The position numbers and the translations under genes were made by a program. 64,000 bases of DNA, from assembly GCF_002101705.1 (NCBI RefSeq), contig NZ_LQPC01000030.1, positions 310,001 through 374,000 on the forward strand. Direction: 5' to 3'. Under the pieces are notes generated by a model. The model was not told the DNA's origin. It did no database searches and saw nothing but the letters and a program-made list of their open reading frames with translations. Shown here in pieces: positions 37,487 to 44,991 of this stretch; the stretch's first letter is position 1; each line of letters begins with the position of its first letter. This DNA is from Mycolicibacterium iranicum (GTDB lineage: Bacteria > Actinomycetota > Actinomycetes > Mycobacteriales > Mycobacteriaceae).

Positions 37487-38683
37487 TCAGGGTTTCGGCT
37501 TCTTCCCGTTGCCGTTGCCGCGTCCGTTGCCGGGCTTGTCCGGTTTCACCGGTTCCTCAAGCACGGGTGCCGGTACGGGCTGGGTGACCGGAACCATCGG
37601 GGGAGCCGTCGGCGGAGTGCTGGTCGGCCGCGGGGGCGGCACGACGGTACTGGTGCTGACGCTTTCCTGAGGGGCGGTCGATGTGAACGGGTCGAATGCC
37701 AGGGCGAGTGCGGCGACGGCGAAGGCCGCCAGGGCCGCCACGGCAAGCAGGTACTTGCGCCTGCGGCTTTGCGGTCGGGCGGGCGGAGCCACGAAGTGTG
37801 TTGTCGGATCGGGCAGCGGTTGGGCGAGTACGCGCGTCGCCGGTCTCGGCAGCCCCGCGGCCGCCGTCAGGGCCGTCATGTCACCGGCCAGTGCGGCGCG
37901 CATCTGGGCGGCACTGCCGAAGCGTGCGCGCGGATCTCGGTTCATCGCGCGGTCGATGACGGCGGCCAGCACGGGATCGACCCCGGTCTGCGAACTCAGA
38001 GGCGGCGGTGGCGAATCCATGATCGCGCGCGCGAGCGCGACAGGGTTGTCCTGCGGGAAGGCGCGATGGCCGAGGAGCGCCTCGTACCCCATCAAACCCA
38101 CGGCGTAGAGATCATCCGAGACCGATGCGGGCGCGCCGGCGACCCGCTCCGGGCTCATGTAACACATCGTGCCGATGACCTGCCCCGTCGCGGTCAGCGC
38201 AGCTCCGGCGCTCTTGGCGATACCGAAATCGGCGACCTTCACCGAGCGCCCGTCGGCGGTGAGGAGGACGTTGCCGGGCTTGATGTCGCGATGCAGCACG
38301 CCCGCGCCGTGCGCGACGCTCAGCGCTGCCAGCACCTCATCGAGCATGGAGCGAACCTGCTCCGCGGGCATCGGCCCGCGGGCGATGACATCGGCGAGGG
38401 TGCGGCCCGGCAGACGCTCCATCACGATGAACGGTGTACCGCCGTCTGTGCCGAAGTCATGGATGGCGACGATGTTGGGGTGCGACAGTGGCGCAGCCGA
38501 GCGTGCCTCGACTTCGAACCGTCGTCGCGCGTCGGGGTCGGCCTTGAAGCTGGGATGTAGCAGCTTGACGGCGACAGGACGGTCGAGTCGCGTGTCCCAG
38601 CCGTCGCGAACCTCAGCCATCCCGCCGATGCCGAGCTGGCCGCGGAGTTCGTAGCGGCCGACAAGCGTTTCGGGGCCCGTCAT
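37487..38683 (-). CDS. Membrane Ser/Thr protein kinase without sensor domain
   Basis: 398 residues from ATG 38683. The kinase domain (about 1-275) has the Gly loop LGIGGMAEV, VAVKLLH with the catalytic Lys, HRDIKPGNVL, DFG in VADFGIAKS and the activation-loop end GTMCYMSPE, so it should be active. One membrane helix follows (about 312-332). The outside part is only a 60-residue Pro/Val/Thr tail ending in a Lys/Gly/Asn-rich stretch, not a PASTA, NHL or other ligand domain. It lies just beyond the end of the tad operon on the same strand, which may be its target or coincidence. Confidence 0.9.
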   Translation of the reverse strand: MTGPETLVGRYELRGQLGIGGMAEVRDGWDTRLDRPVAVKLLHPSFKADPDARRRFEVEARSAAPLSHPNIVAIHDFGTDGGTPFIVMERLPGRTLADVIARGPMPAEQVRSMLDEVLAALSVAHGAGVLHRDIKPGNVLLTADGRSVKVADFGIAKSAGAALTATGQVIGTMCYMSPERVAGAPASVSDDLYAVGLMGYEALLGHRAFPQDNPVALARAIMDSPPPPLSSQTGVDPVLAAVIDRAMNRDPRARFGSAAQMRAALAGDMTALTAAAGLPRPATRVLAQPLPDPTTHFVAPPARPQSRRRKYLLAVAALAAFAVAALALAFDPFTSTAPQESVSTSTVVPPPRPTSTPPTAPPMVPVTQPVPAPVLEEPVKPDKPGNGRGNGNGKKPKP

Positions 38684-38749
38684 GCGGGCTGCGTATCCCG
38701 CCTTGCGCGGGCGTAAACCCCGCACCGCCAGGCTCTGAATCCGTCTCGA

Positions 38750-39091
38750 CTACGCCGGTCCGGCGCGGGCGAGCGCGCGGGCATGGACGGCCCCGAAAAG
38801 CCGCAGAGAGACCGGGGCATCGACCGTCACGGTCAGATCGAGATCGTCGACGGAGCATCCCACGGCGGTCGTCGCCATCCTTTGCGCCACCGTCGACGCC
38901 TTTGCGCACGCAGGTCCAACACCGGCGGGTACAGCCGCCGCGCCGGCGAGCGCAGCGAGATCGGCGGCGGCCTGGGCCCGATGACGTGCCACCACCGTCG
39001 CGCCGATCTGCGCTCCGCCGACGGTGACGGCCAGCAGCACCGCGCACATCGCCGCCGCGACCAGGCTTGCCGAGCCCCGCTCATCGACCAC
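38750..39091 (-). CDS. TadG-like minor pilus/secretion protein (Rv3654c type)
   Basis: 113-residue protein with an N-terminal hydrophobic helix (ASLVAAAMCAVLLAVTVGG) right after a short charged leader VVDERGS, followed by HRAQAAADLAALAGAA. This matches the TadE/TadG-like family with a pilin-style N-terminus. The GTG start at 39091 overlaps the TadE stop by 11 bases. The mature part has two cysteines (at 62 and 79). It is the last gene of the tad series. The overlapping ATG frame at 39084 encodes an Arg-rich shadow and was rejected. Confidence 0.78.
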   Translation of the reverse strand: MVDERGSASLVAAAMCAVLLAVTVGGAQIGATVVARHRAQAAADLAALAGAAAVPAGVGPACAKASTVAQRMATTAVGCSVDDLDLTVTVDAPVSLRLFGAVHARALARAGPA

Positions 39092-39413
39092 TCTCCTCGG
39101 CGGCGGCAACGCTCTCGGCACTGATCGACACCATCGGCAGCAGCGCCGATGTCGTGGTGACCCTCGCGACGACGAAATCGCCGTCGCTTCGCACATCGAT
39201 GACCGCGGCGGGCGGTGCGATGCCCTGTGCGGTGCGTGTCGCCGATGCAGCATCACCTCTCGCGGCCAGCCGCGCGGCCTCGCGCGCCGCATCGATGCAC
39301 CGCACCTGCATGCTGATCGCGGTGAGTCCGGCCAGACACACAGCCAGGACGGCCACCAGCGCCACCACGGCGAATGCCGCTTCTGCAGTGGCGATTCCGG
39401 CATCGTCGCTCAG
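39081..39413 (-). CDS. TadE-like pseudopilin (Rv3655c type), probable CTG start
   Basis: 110-residue TadE-family protein. Just after its start it has a short leader and processing-site-like DDAG|IATAE, with Glu five residues after the Gly, then a hydrophobic helix AAFAVVALVAVLAVCLAG. CIDAAREAARLAARGD is a family signature. No ATG, GTG or TTG gives this full N-terminus. A CTG (39413-39411) overlaps the pilin-gene stop as CTGA, just as ATGA and GTGA do at other junctions of this operon, so CTG is the likely start. An internal GTG would cut into the helix. Confidence 0.72.
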   Translation of the reverse strand: MSDDAGIATAEAAFAVVALVAVLAVCLAGLTAISMQVRCIDAAREAARLAARGDAASATRTAQGIAPPAAVIDVRSDGDFVVARVTTTSALLPMVSISAESVAAAEESGR

Positions 39414-39613
39414 ACGTTCGTGCTCAGAGCCCGGTTGATGATGTTGGTCAGCGCGGTGACGATCGAATCGCCCGTGACAACCGTATAGAGGATGGCCCCG
39501 AACGCGGCCGCCGCGATGGTGCCGATGGCGTACTCGACAGTCGACATCCCGTCGTCGTCGACCGCGAGCACGATCAACCGTGTCCGCAGATCCTGAAGCC
39601 GTTGTCTCACCAC
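39410..39613 (-). CDS. Flp-type pilin precursor (DUF4244)
   Basis: 67-residue prepilin, the probable main subunit of the tad pilus. The leader RTRLIVLAVDDDG is followed by MSTVEYAIGTIAAAAFGAILYTVV. This gives Gly before the cut and Glu at +5 of the mature chain, as in Flp and type IV pilins, then one hydrophobic helix. The mature protein would be about 46 residues. Start GTG 39613 has AAAGGAG seven bases upstream; GTG 39610 is possible. No prepilin peptidase is present in this window. Confidence 0.82.
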   Translation of the reverse strand: MVRQRLQDLRTRLIVLAVDDDGMSTVEYAIGTIAAAAFGAILYTVVTGDSIVTALTNIINRALSTNV

Positions 39614-39633
39614 TGTTTCTCCTTTGCATTCCG

Positions 39634-40206
39634 TCACAACACTCCTGTTTGCAGAACTTCGCCCGCGAGTCCTGCGACCACGGGCACGATGCCCAGACAC
39701 AGGAACGCCGGGAGGTAACAGAGCCCGAGCGGGCCGGCCATCAATACCGAGGCCCGCTCGGCTCTCGCGCTCGCCGCATCGGACGCCTCGCCGCGCAGTT
39801 GAACGGCCAGATCCTCAACGCCGCCGGCAAGCGCGCTACCGGAGGCCGCCGACCGCCTGGCCATCCGCAGGAAGGCGTTCAGATGACCCTCCGCCACGGT
39901 CGCCGGATTCGCCCAGGCATGCGCAGGCTCGGCGCCGAGCGCGAGAAGGTCGGCGGCGCGCTGCAGAAGAGTCGCCATCTGCGTGGGCGCCGATGCCGCT
40001 ACAGCGGCTGCGGCCGTCGAGACCGCCATGCCGGATCGCAGGCACGCCGCCAGCACATCGAGGCTTGCGGCGACAGCAAGGGGATCCTCGTCCGGTTCGC
40101 GTCTCTGCTCGTCGCCCGCGATGCCCAGGCCGCGTCGCACCCTGGTGAGCGACACCGGAGGCAGTGCGAGAACCGCCGCGGCGAGAAGCACCGCTGACCA
40201 GATCAC
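39634..40206 (-). CDS. TadC-like inner-membrane pilus assembly protein
   Basis: 190-residue T2SSF-type membrane protein. An N-terminal helix (WSAVLLAAAVLALPP), a cytoplasmic domain with DPLAVAASLDVLAACLRSGMAVSTAA and a C-terminal hydrophobic pair around GPLGLCYLPAFLCLGIVPVVAGL match TadC. GTG 40206 overlaps the tadB stop as GTGA. The longer open frame upstream is out of context, inside tadB. Works with TadB as the platform for the TadA ATPase. Confidence 0.82.
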   Translation of the reverse strand: MIWSAVLLAAAVLALPPVSLTRVRRGLGIAGDEQRREPDEDPLAVAASLDVLAACLRSGMAVSTAAAAVAASAPTQMATLLQRAADLLALGAEPAHAWANPATVAEGHLNAFLRMARRSAASGSALAGGVEDLAVQLRGEASDAASARAERASVLMAGPLGLCYLPAFLCLGIVPVVAGLAGEVLQTGVL

Positions 40207-40991
40207 GACAGCACCCGCGACGTGATCCGGTCCGACCACAGCAGGCCGCAGCAGACGAACAGCATGCCCACCACCAACAGCCATCCACCGACCCCGCCGG
40301 ACAGGAGAAAGGTGACCGGCTCTGCTCCGATGGCGTGGCCGAGGAGCACCCCCAGCAGCGGAAGGCCGGCCAGAATGGCGGCCGTGGCCCGCGCACCGGC
40401 CAATCCCGCCTCGACGCGGCCACGGAACCGCTCCCGTTCGGCGATATCCCGTTGCGCGGCCTGCAGCAGGGTCGCGATCGCCAGACCGTGCGTCTGTGCG
40501 AGCTGCCAGCACACCGCGAGTCGATCCCAGTGTCCGGGCGAGGGCGACGACCGGCCCTCGGTGCGCAGCCCCGCCGCGACATCGGCGCCCAAGACGGCGC
40601 GTGCCGCGACCGCTCCCAGCGAGGCGGCCATCCGGCCATCTGTCTCCTGGGCGGCAGCGTCAATGGCAGCCACCGGGTGGGCACCGACACGCAGTTCACC
40701 GACCAGGACGTCGAGCGCCCCCTGCAGTGCAATCCCTTCGCCGGCACGTCGGCGTCGCCGCGCGGCGATGCGGCGCCGGACAAGCAGCGTGCCGAGCAGC
40801 AATCCCAGCGCCACCGCGACCATCGGCGTCGAGGCCAGCGACACGGTCACGCATGCCGCTGCCGCGCAGGCCGGCGCTGGCAGTGCCTTGCGTCGCCTTC
40901 CGACCGAGACCAACTCTCGGGCGCGCCAGCGTGCGTCGGCGGGCAGGAGCAAAGCAGCCAGCGCCAAGGCCAGCGCCGCCGCCGCCGTCAC
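40203..40991 (-). CDS. TadB-like inner-membrane pilus assembly protein
   Basis: 262-residue membrane protein of the T2SSF/TadB family. There are hydrophobic segments at the N-terminus (about 1-16 and 40-70) and C-terminus (about 200-255). The central domain has ALDVLVGELRVGAHPVAAIDAAAQE and LAVCWQLAQTHGLAIATLLQAA, with AERERFRGRVEAGLAGARATA before the last helices, as in TadB. GTG start overlapping the tadA stop by four bases. Forms the assembly platform with TadC. Confidence 0.84.
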   Translation of the reverse strand: MTAAAALALALAALLLPADARWRARELVSVGRRRKALPAPACAAAACVTVSLASTPMVAVALGLLLGTLLVRRRIAARRRRRAGEGIALQGALDVLVGELRVGAHPVAAIDAAAQETDGRMAASLGAVAARAVLGADVAAGLRTEGRSSPSPGHWDRLAVCWQLAQTHGLAIATLLQAAQRDIAERERFRGRVEAGLAGARATAAILAGLPLLGVLLGHAIGAEPVTFLLSGGVGGWLLVVGMLFVCCGLLWSDRITSRVLS

Positions 40992-42166
40992 GGCAGCCCC
41001 CGGGTGCGGACCATGTCGCGCAGCGCGTCGGCTCCGGACCCGAAGCCGCGTTCGCAGTGCCAGCAGGAGACGACCTCGACGCGGCCGTCTGCTGCGCGAC
41101 GCAGCAGCCCCACCTCGCTGAGCCGGCGGCGCCCCGAACGGTCTCTGGCCACATGGAGCACCACCTGAATCGCGGCCGCCAGTTGGCTGTGCAACGCTGC
41201 CCGGTCCAGTCCGCCGAGTGCGGCCAGCGCCTCGAACCGCGCAGGCACCTCTGCGGGACTGTTGGCGTGCACAGTGCCCGAACCGCCGTCGTGGCCGGTG
41301 TTCAATGCGGTCAACAGGTCGACGACTTCGGCGCCGCGAACCTCGCCGACGACGATCCGGTCGGGCCGCATCCGCAACGCCTGCTTGACCAGATCGCGAA
41401 CCGTGACTTCCCCTGCACCTTCGACATTTGCGTTACGCGCCACCAGCTTGACCAGATGCGGATGGTCGGGCTCGAGTTCGGCGGCGTCCTCGACACAGAC
41501 GATGCGTTCCTGTTCAGGCACTGCCGCCAAAAGCGCGGCCAGCAGTGTCGTCTTTCCCGCTCCCGTTCCGCCGGAGACCACGAATGCCAGCCGCGCGCCG
41601 ATCACGTCCTTCAACAGCGCTGCTGCATCGTCGTCGATGGTGCCCGCGCCGATCAGCGCCTCCAGGTTCTGGTTCGCAGGTCGCAGAACGCGCAGCGACA
41701 AACACGTCCCGGCTGCCGCGATCGGGGGCAGCACCGCATGCAAGCGAACCGTCAGCGCGCCGCTCGGATCGCCGGCGCTCAGACCGGATAGATGACCGTC
41801 CACCCAGGGCTGAGCTTCGTCGAGGCGGCGGCCAGCGCTCAACGCCAACCGCTGCGCCAGCCTGCGGACAGCCGCCTCATCAGCAAATCGCACCGACGCC
41901 CGCCGCAGGCCCATGCCGTCGTCGATCCAGACCGAGTCGGGTGCGGTCACCAGGACGTCTGTCGTCCCCGGGGCCGACAGCAACGGCTCGAGAACGCCCG
42001 CCCCGACCAGTTCTGTCTGCAGCTCACGCATGCTGGTCAGAACTTCCGCATCACCGAGCACACCGCCGGACTCGGCTCTGATGGCTGCGGCGACGACGCT
42101 CGGGCGTAGCGGGACAGCCTGTGCAGCGAGACGCTCCCGGACGCGCTCGATCAACGGCGCACTCAT
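40988..42166 (-). CDS. TadA/CpaF-type pilus assembly ATPase
   Basis: 392-residue type II/IV secretion ATPase that powers Flp pilus assembly. Walker A is VSGGTGAGKTTLLAALLA; the Asp and His boxes include IVCVEDAAELEPDHPHLV and RPDRIVVGEVRGAEVVDLLTALNTGHDGGSGTVHANS. These are complete, so it should be active. ATG 42166 overlaps the ssd stop as ATGA. The C-terminus has WHCERGFGSGADALRDM. In mycobacteria this is the Rv3659c position. Confidence 0.93.
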   Translation of the reverse strand: MSAPLIERVRERLAAQAVPLRPSVVAAAIRAESGGVLGDAEVLTSMRELQTELVGAGVLEPLLSAPGTTDVLVTAPDSVWIDDGMGLRRASVRFADEAAVRRLAQRLALSAGRRLDEAQPWVDGHLSGLSAGDPSGALTVRLHAVLPPIAAAGTCLSLRVLRPANQNLEALIGAGTIDDDAAALLKDVIGARLAFVVSGGTGAGKTTLLAALLAAVPEQERIVCVEDAAELEPDHPHLVKLVARNANVEGAGEVTVRDLVKQALRMRPDRIVVGEVRGAEVVDLLTALNTGHDGGSGTVHANSPAEVPARFEALAALGGLDRAALHSQLAAAIQVVLHVARDRSGRRRLSEVGLLRRAADGRVEVVSCWHCERGFGSGADALRDMVRTRGLP

Positions 42167-43257
42167 GCGGCCACCATGACGCTCTGCAAGTGCGGGTTTT
42201 GGCAAAGAACCGACAGCACCTCGCGCGCGGCCCTGCCCAGAGGGGACCTGGGCCGGACCTGCAAACCACCGCGTTCCAAGGCCGCTTCAATTCCGGGCTG
42301 CGGCCGCATGGCGGCAAGGACCGGTAGACCGACGATCCGCGCGACATCAACGGGCCGCAGGCCACCGGGCGCTGGGCCGCGCACCACCACGCCGGTGTTC
42401 GGATTGGCCGCCGTGACCCACTGAGCGGTCGCCGACGCGGCGGCGCAAGAGCGCACATCCGCCGTAGTGACCAACACCACAAGATCGGCAGATGCCACCG
42501 CGATCTCGCTGGCGGCGCTCGGGCGCCGAGCCACATCGCACACGACGGTCACGCCGCCGCGGCTGCCCGCGTCGATCACCGCGCCCAGCGGTGCGACGTC
42601 GATGTCGTTGCTGGATCCGTCGCCAGACAACACGCGGCTTCCCGACAGCACGGTGACCCCATGCCGCTTCGGGAGTGCGTCGCGAAGCGCCGAATAGCTC
42701 ACCCGGCCAGCTGCCAGCGAAAGATCGGGCCAGCGGAGTCCGGGCTGGGTCTCGCTGCCCAGCACCAGGTCGAGACCGCCGCCCCACGGATCGCCGTCGA
42801 CGAGAAGAGATTCCGTGGCCGCCTGGGCGACCGCGGTTGCGAGAACCGACGCCCCGCCACCGCCACGACCCGCGATGACCGCGACAACAGGACCGCGGGC
42901 GTCCGCTTCACTGCCGGTCTCGCTGGCATCCGCGAGCACCGCCATCAGTTCGCGATCATCCGTCGGCAACGTCACGATCTGTTGCGCGCCGATGGCGACG
43001 GCGGCTTCCCAATCCGCAGGCGCGGGCGGAACTGTGCTGATCAGAAGGACGCGAGCGCGTCGGGGCAACCCGCGGGCGGCACATCGGCGCGCAGCGGCCG
43101 AGTCGACGAGCACCGCCGCGGCGCTCATCCACACGCGCCGGTTCGACGGATCGCTCGTCCGCACTATCCGCAGGCCGGCGGCCGCCACCACCCGGTCGAT
43201 GTCGGCGATGAGAACCTCGTCATCGACGAGAGAAAGGATCCCGTCCGTGGCGTTCAT
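42163..43257 (-). CDS. ssd: Septum-site-determining/CpaE-like protein with degenerate P-loop
   Basis: 364 residues from ATG 43257. It has the two-part build of CpaE/Ssd proteins: a receiver-like N-terminal domain without a clear phospho-acceptor, then a MinD/ParA-like domain from about residue 125. The deviant Walker A is broken: VVAVIAGRGGGGASVLATAVAQ has neither the signature Lys nor the P-loop Lys, while VDGDPWGGGLDLVLG and VVCDVARRPS keep the rest of the fold. The same loss is known for M. tuberculosis Ssd, I believe. It heads the tad operon and probably localises pilus assembly. Confidence 0.85.
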   Translation of the reverse strand: MNATDGILSLVDDEVLIADIDRVVAAAGLRIVRTSDPSNRRVWMSAAAVLVDSAAARRCAARGLPRRARVLLISTVPPAPADWEAAVAIGAQQIVTLPTDDRELMAVLADASETGSEADARGPVVAVIAGRGGGGASVLATAVAQAATESLLVDGDPWGGGLDLVLGSETQPGLRWPDLSLAAGRVSYSALRDALPKRHGVTVLSGSRVLSGDGSSNDIDVAPLGAVIDAGSRGGVTVVCDVARRPSAASEIAVASADLVVLVTTADVRSCAAASATAQWVTAANPNTGVVVRGPAPGGLRPVDVARIVGLPVLAAMRPQPGIEAALERGGLQVRPRSPLGRAAREVLSVLCQNPHLQSVMVAA

Positions 43258-43435
43258 GGGTCCAAGCCTGCGGCGGAATAGCACGGCCCGAAAGGGTCAT
43301 AGCAAGGATCTGTGGATCAACTCGGATGTGTGGACAGTTCGCGATGCGACGTAGGACAGAATGCGAAAGCGGCGGTGAAAACGCCGTTCCGCAACAAATT
43401 GACGCCGCGTGATCTATCCGCTTGACGAAAAGACC

Positions 43436-43535
43436 CCACAAAAGGGACGACCCCCGCCAGGGGGGGAGGAGGCGGAGGTCGTCGTGTATCAGCCCCGGGG
43501 GGTCGGGCTGATGCACACCCGGCATAAGCCGAGTA
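43436..43535 (-). ncRNA. 6C small RNA (B11 type)
   Basis: On the minus strand two stem-loops with C-rich loops lie in tandem, the defining form of 6C RNA. Hairpin 1 is ATCAGCCC/GGGCTGAT (43512-43488) with six Cs in the loop. Hairpin 2 is GACGACC...GGTCGTC (43483-43446) with seven Cs in the loop, followed by CCTTTT as terminator. A -10 TATAGT lies at 43547-43542, placing the 5' end near 43535, for about 100 bases. It lies between ssd and the HAD gene, where B11 lies in M. tuberculosis. The C-rich loops are thought to pair with G-rich mRNA ribosome sites. Confidence 0.85.
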
Positions 43536-43684
43536 GAGCCCACTATACACACGCCCGACAGGGCCAGCGCAAGTATCGAAATGGCAACGACTTCGGTGTG
43601 GCGCGCGAAAGATTACAGATGCAGACACGTGTCGTGAACTGCCAATTTGTACGATCGGAAGCGATCTGTCACGCGACCCACATC

Positions 43685-43696
43685 TATGCTGACCGT
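43685..43696 (+). promoter_or_regulatory. Leaderless -10 for the HAD gene
   Basis: TATGCT at 43685-43690 lies six bases before GTG 43697. This supports a leaderless transcript and argues against the longer frame that starts inside the 6C region. Confidence 0.5.
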
Positions 43697-44554
43697 GTGA
43701 CCTCACCCGATCCGGCGGATGAGAGTAGCCAGGCGCTCGACGCGTCCCCCTCATCGGACCGCCCCGTTCGCACCGCCGCGTTCTTCGATCTCGACAAAAC
43801 AGTCATTGCGAAATCGAGCACTTTGGCTTTCAGCAAACCATTCTTCAGCCAGGGACTCATCAACCGGCGCGCCGTTCTGAAGTCGACCTATGCGCAATTC
43901 CTGTTCCTTATGTCGGGCGCCGACCACGAGCAGATGGACCGGATGCGGTCCTACCTGACGAACATGTGCGCAGGCTGGGATGTCGAGCAGGTCAAGGCTG
44001 TCGTCGGCGAGACGTTGCACGATATCGTCGACCCCCTCGTGTTCGCTGAGGCCGCCGAGCTCATCGCCGACCACAAGCTGTGCGGCCGCGATGTTGTCGT
44101 GGTGTCGGCATCCGGCGAGGAGATTGTGGGGCCGATCGCGCGGGCGTTGGGTGCCACCCATGCGATGGCGACACGCATGGTCGTCGAAGATGGCAAGTAC
44201 ACCGGCGATATCGCCTTCTACTGCTTTGGTGAGGGCAAGGTCGAAGCGATCCGCGCGCTGGCCGAACGTGAGGGTTACGCGCTCGAGCATTGCTATGCCT
44301 ACTCGGACTCGATCACCGACCTGCCGATGCTCGAATCCGTGGGCCATCCGACCGTCGTCAACCCGGACCGCACGCTGCGCAAGGAAGCCGTGTCCCGCGA
44401 CTGGCCGATCCGCACCTTCTCCAAGCCGGTGTCCCTACGCGACCGGGTGCCGACACCGTCGGGGGCCGCCGTCGCGACCACGGCGGCGGTCGGCCTGAGC
44501 GCGCTTGCGGCCGGCGCCCTGACCTACTCGCTGCTGCGCCGATTCGCTTTCTGA
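43697..44554 (+). CDS. HAD-superfamily hydrolase (HAD-IB, SerB-like), Rv3661 type
   Basis: 285-residue predicted phosphatase of the HAD-IB subfamily. Motif I is FFDLDKTVI, the two catalytic aspartates; motif II is VVVVSASGEE; motif III includes Lys in GEGKVEAI and SDSITDLPML. The last 25 or so residues are hydrophobic (ATTAAVGLSALAAGALTYSLL), suggesting a membrane anchor. Related family members act on phosphoserine, lyso-lipid phosphates or glycerol phosphate; the substrate here is not known. It lies between two small RNAs. Confidence 0.85.
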   Translation: MTSPDPADESSQALDASPSSDRPVRTAAFFDLDKTVIAKSSTLAFSKPFFSQGLINRRAVLKSTYAQFLFLMSGADHEQMDRMRSYLTNMCAGWDVEQVKAVVGETLHDIVDPLVFAEAAELIADHKLCGRDVVVVSASGEEIVGPIARALGATHAMATRMVVEDGKYTGDIAFYCFGEGKVEAIRALAEREGYALEHCYAYSDSITDLPMLESVGHPTVVNPDRTLRKEAVSRDWPIRTFSKPVSLRDRVPTPSGAAVATTAAVGLSALAAGALTYSLLRRFAF

Positions 44555-44620
44555 TGTCGGGCTACACGCAGGTAGCTGGAGCGCTCTTGTAACGATCGGG
44601 GCTCGCGACCCAATTGCCCC

Positions 44621-44649
44621 TTGATGTGACTCCGGTCACGGAGTACAAA
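44621..44649 (+). promoter_or_regulatory. SigA-type promoter of Ms1 RNA
   Basis: TTGATG at 44621-44626 and TACAAA at 44644-44649 are separated by exactly 17 bases. No ORF follows, consistent with a promoter for a noncoding RNA starting near 44656. Confidence 0.7.
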
Positions 44650-44655
44650 GGAAGC

Positions 44656-44963
44656 ACGGAAGCCGGGTGAGGCCAAGGTCGAGCCGGAAGAGAAGGCTCG
44701 ATCTCCCGACCTCGGCTCCTAGCACGGGTCCCGGAACCCACGCGGAGCACATACCGCGATATAGGTAAGAGTGTTGCGGGCCTGCGTAATTGCGAAGATC
44801 GGACGACCTCGACGGTCCTTTGGGTGGGGCTGCGGTCGAAGCGGAGCGCAAGGACGCCGAGGCCACCCACGCAACCCGATACGCACGCTTGGTAACCGGA
44901 GCCCCGCGCTAGCGGGCGGTGAGCCGATGGGGTCGCAAGACCATTCGGAGCACCGCCCGCTTC
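44656..44963 (+). ncRNA. Ms1 RNA (6S-like RNA binding core RNA polymerase)
   Basis: The 437-base gap between the HAD gene and the Fic-like gene holds no coding frame but has a strong promoter and ends in a long stem, GCGGGCGGTG (44912-44921) with CACCGCCCGC (44951-44960). Inside this is GGTC-GCAA-GACC with a GNRA tetraloop. The predicted length of about 308 bases fits Ms1 of M. smegmatis (about 300), and the position matches MTS2823/Ms1 between Rv3661 and Rv3662c. Ms1 accumulates in stationary phase and holds core polymerase free of sigma. Ends are estimated. Confidence 0.82.
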
Positions 44964-44991
44964 ATGTTGCTGGGGCGGGTGGGCAGAAGGT

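Noticed and set aside
38833..39084. 84-codon ATG frame overlapping the TadE stop as ATGA
   Set aside because: The overlap is attractive, but the product is Arg/Pro/Trp-rich, whereas the other frame is a proper TadG-like pilin.
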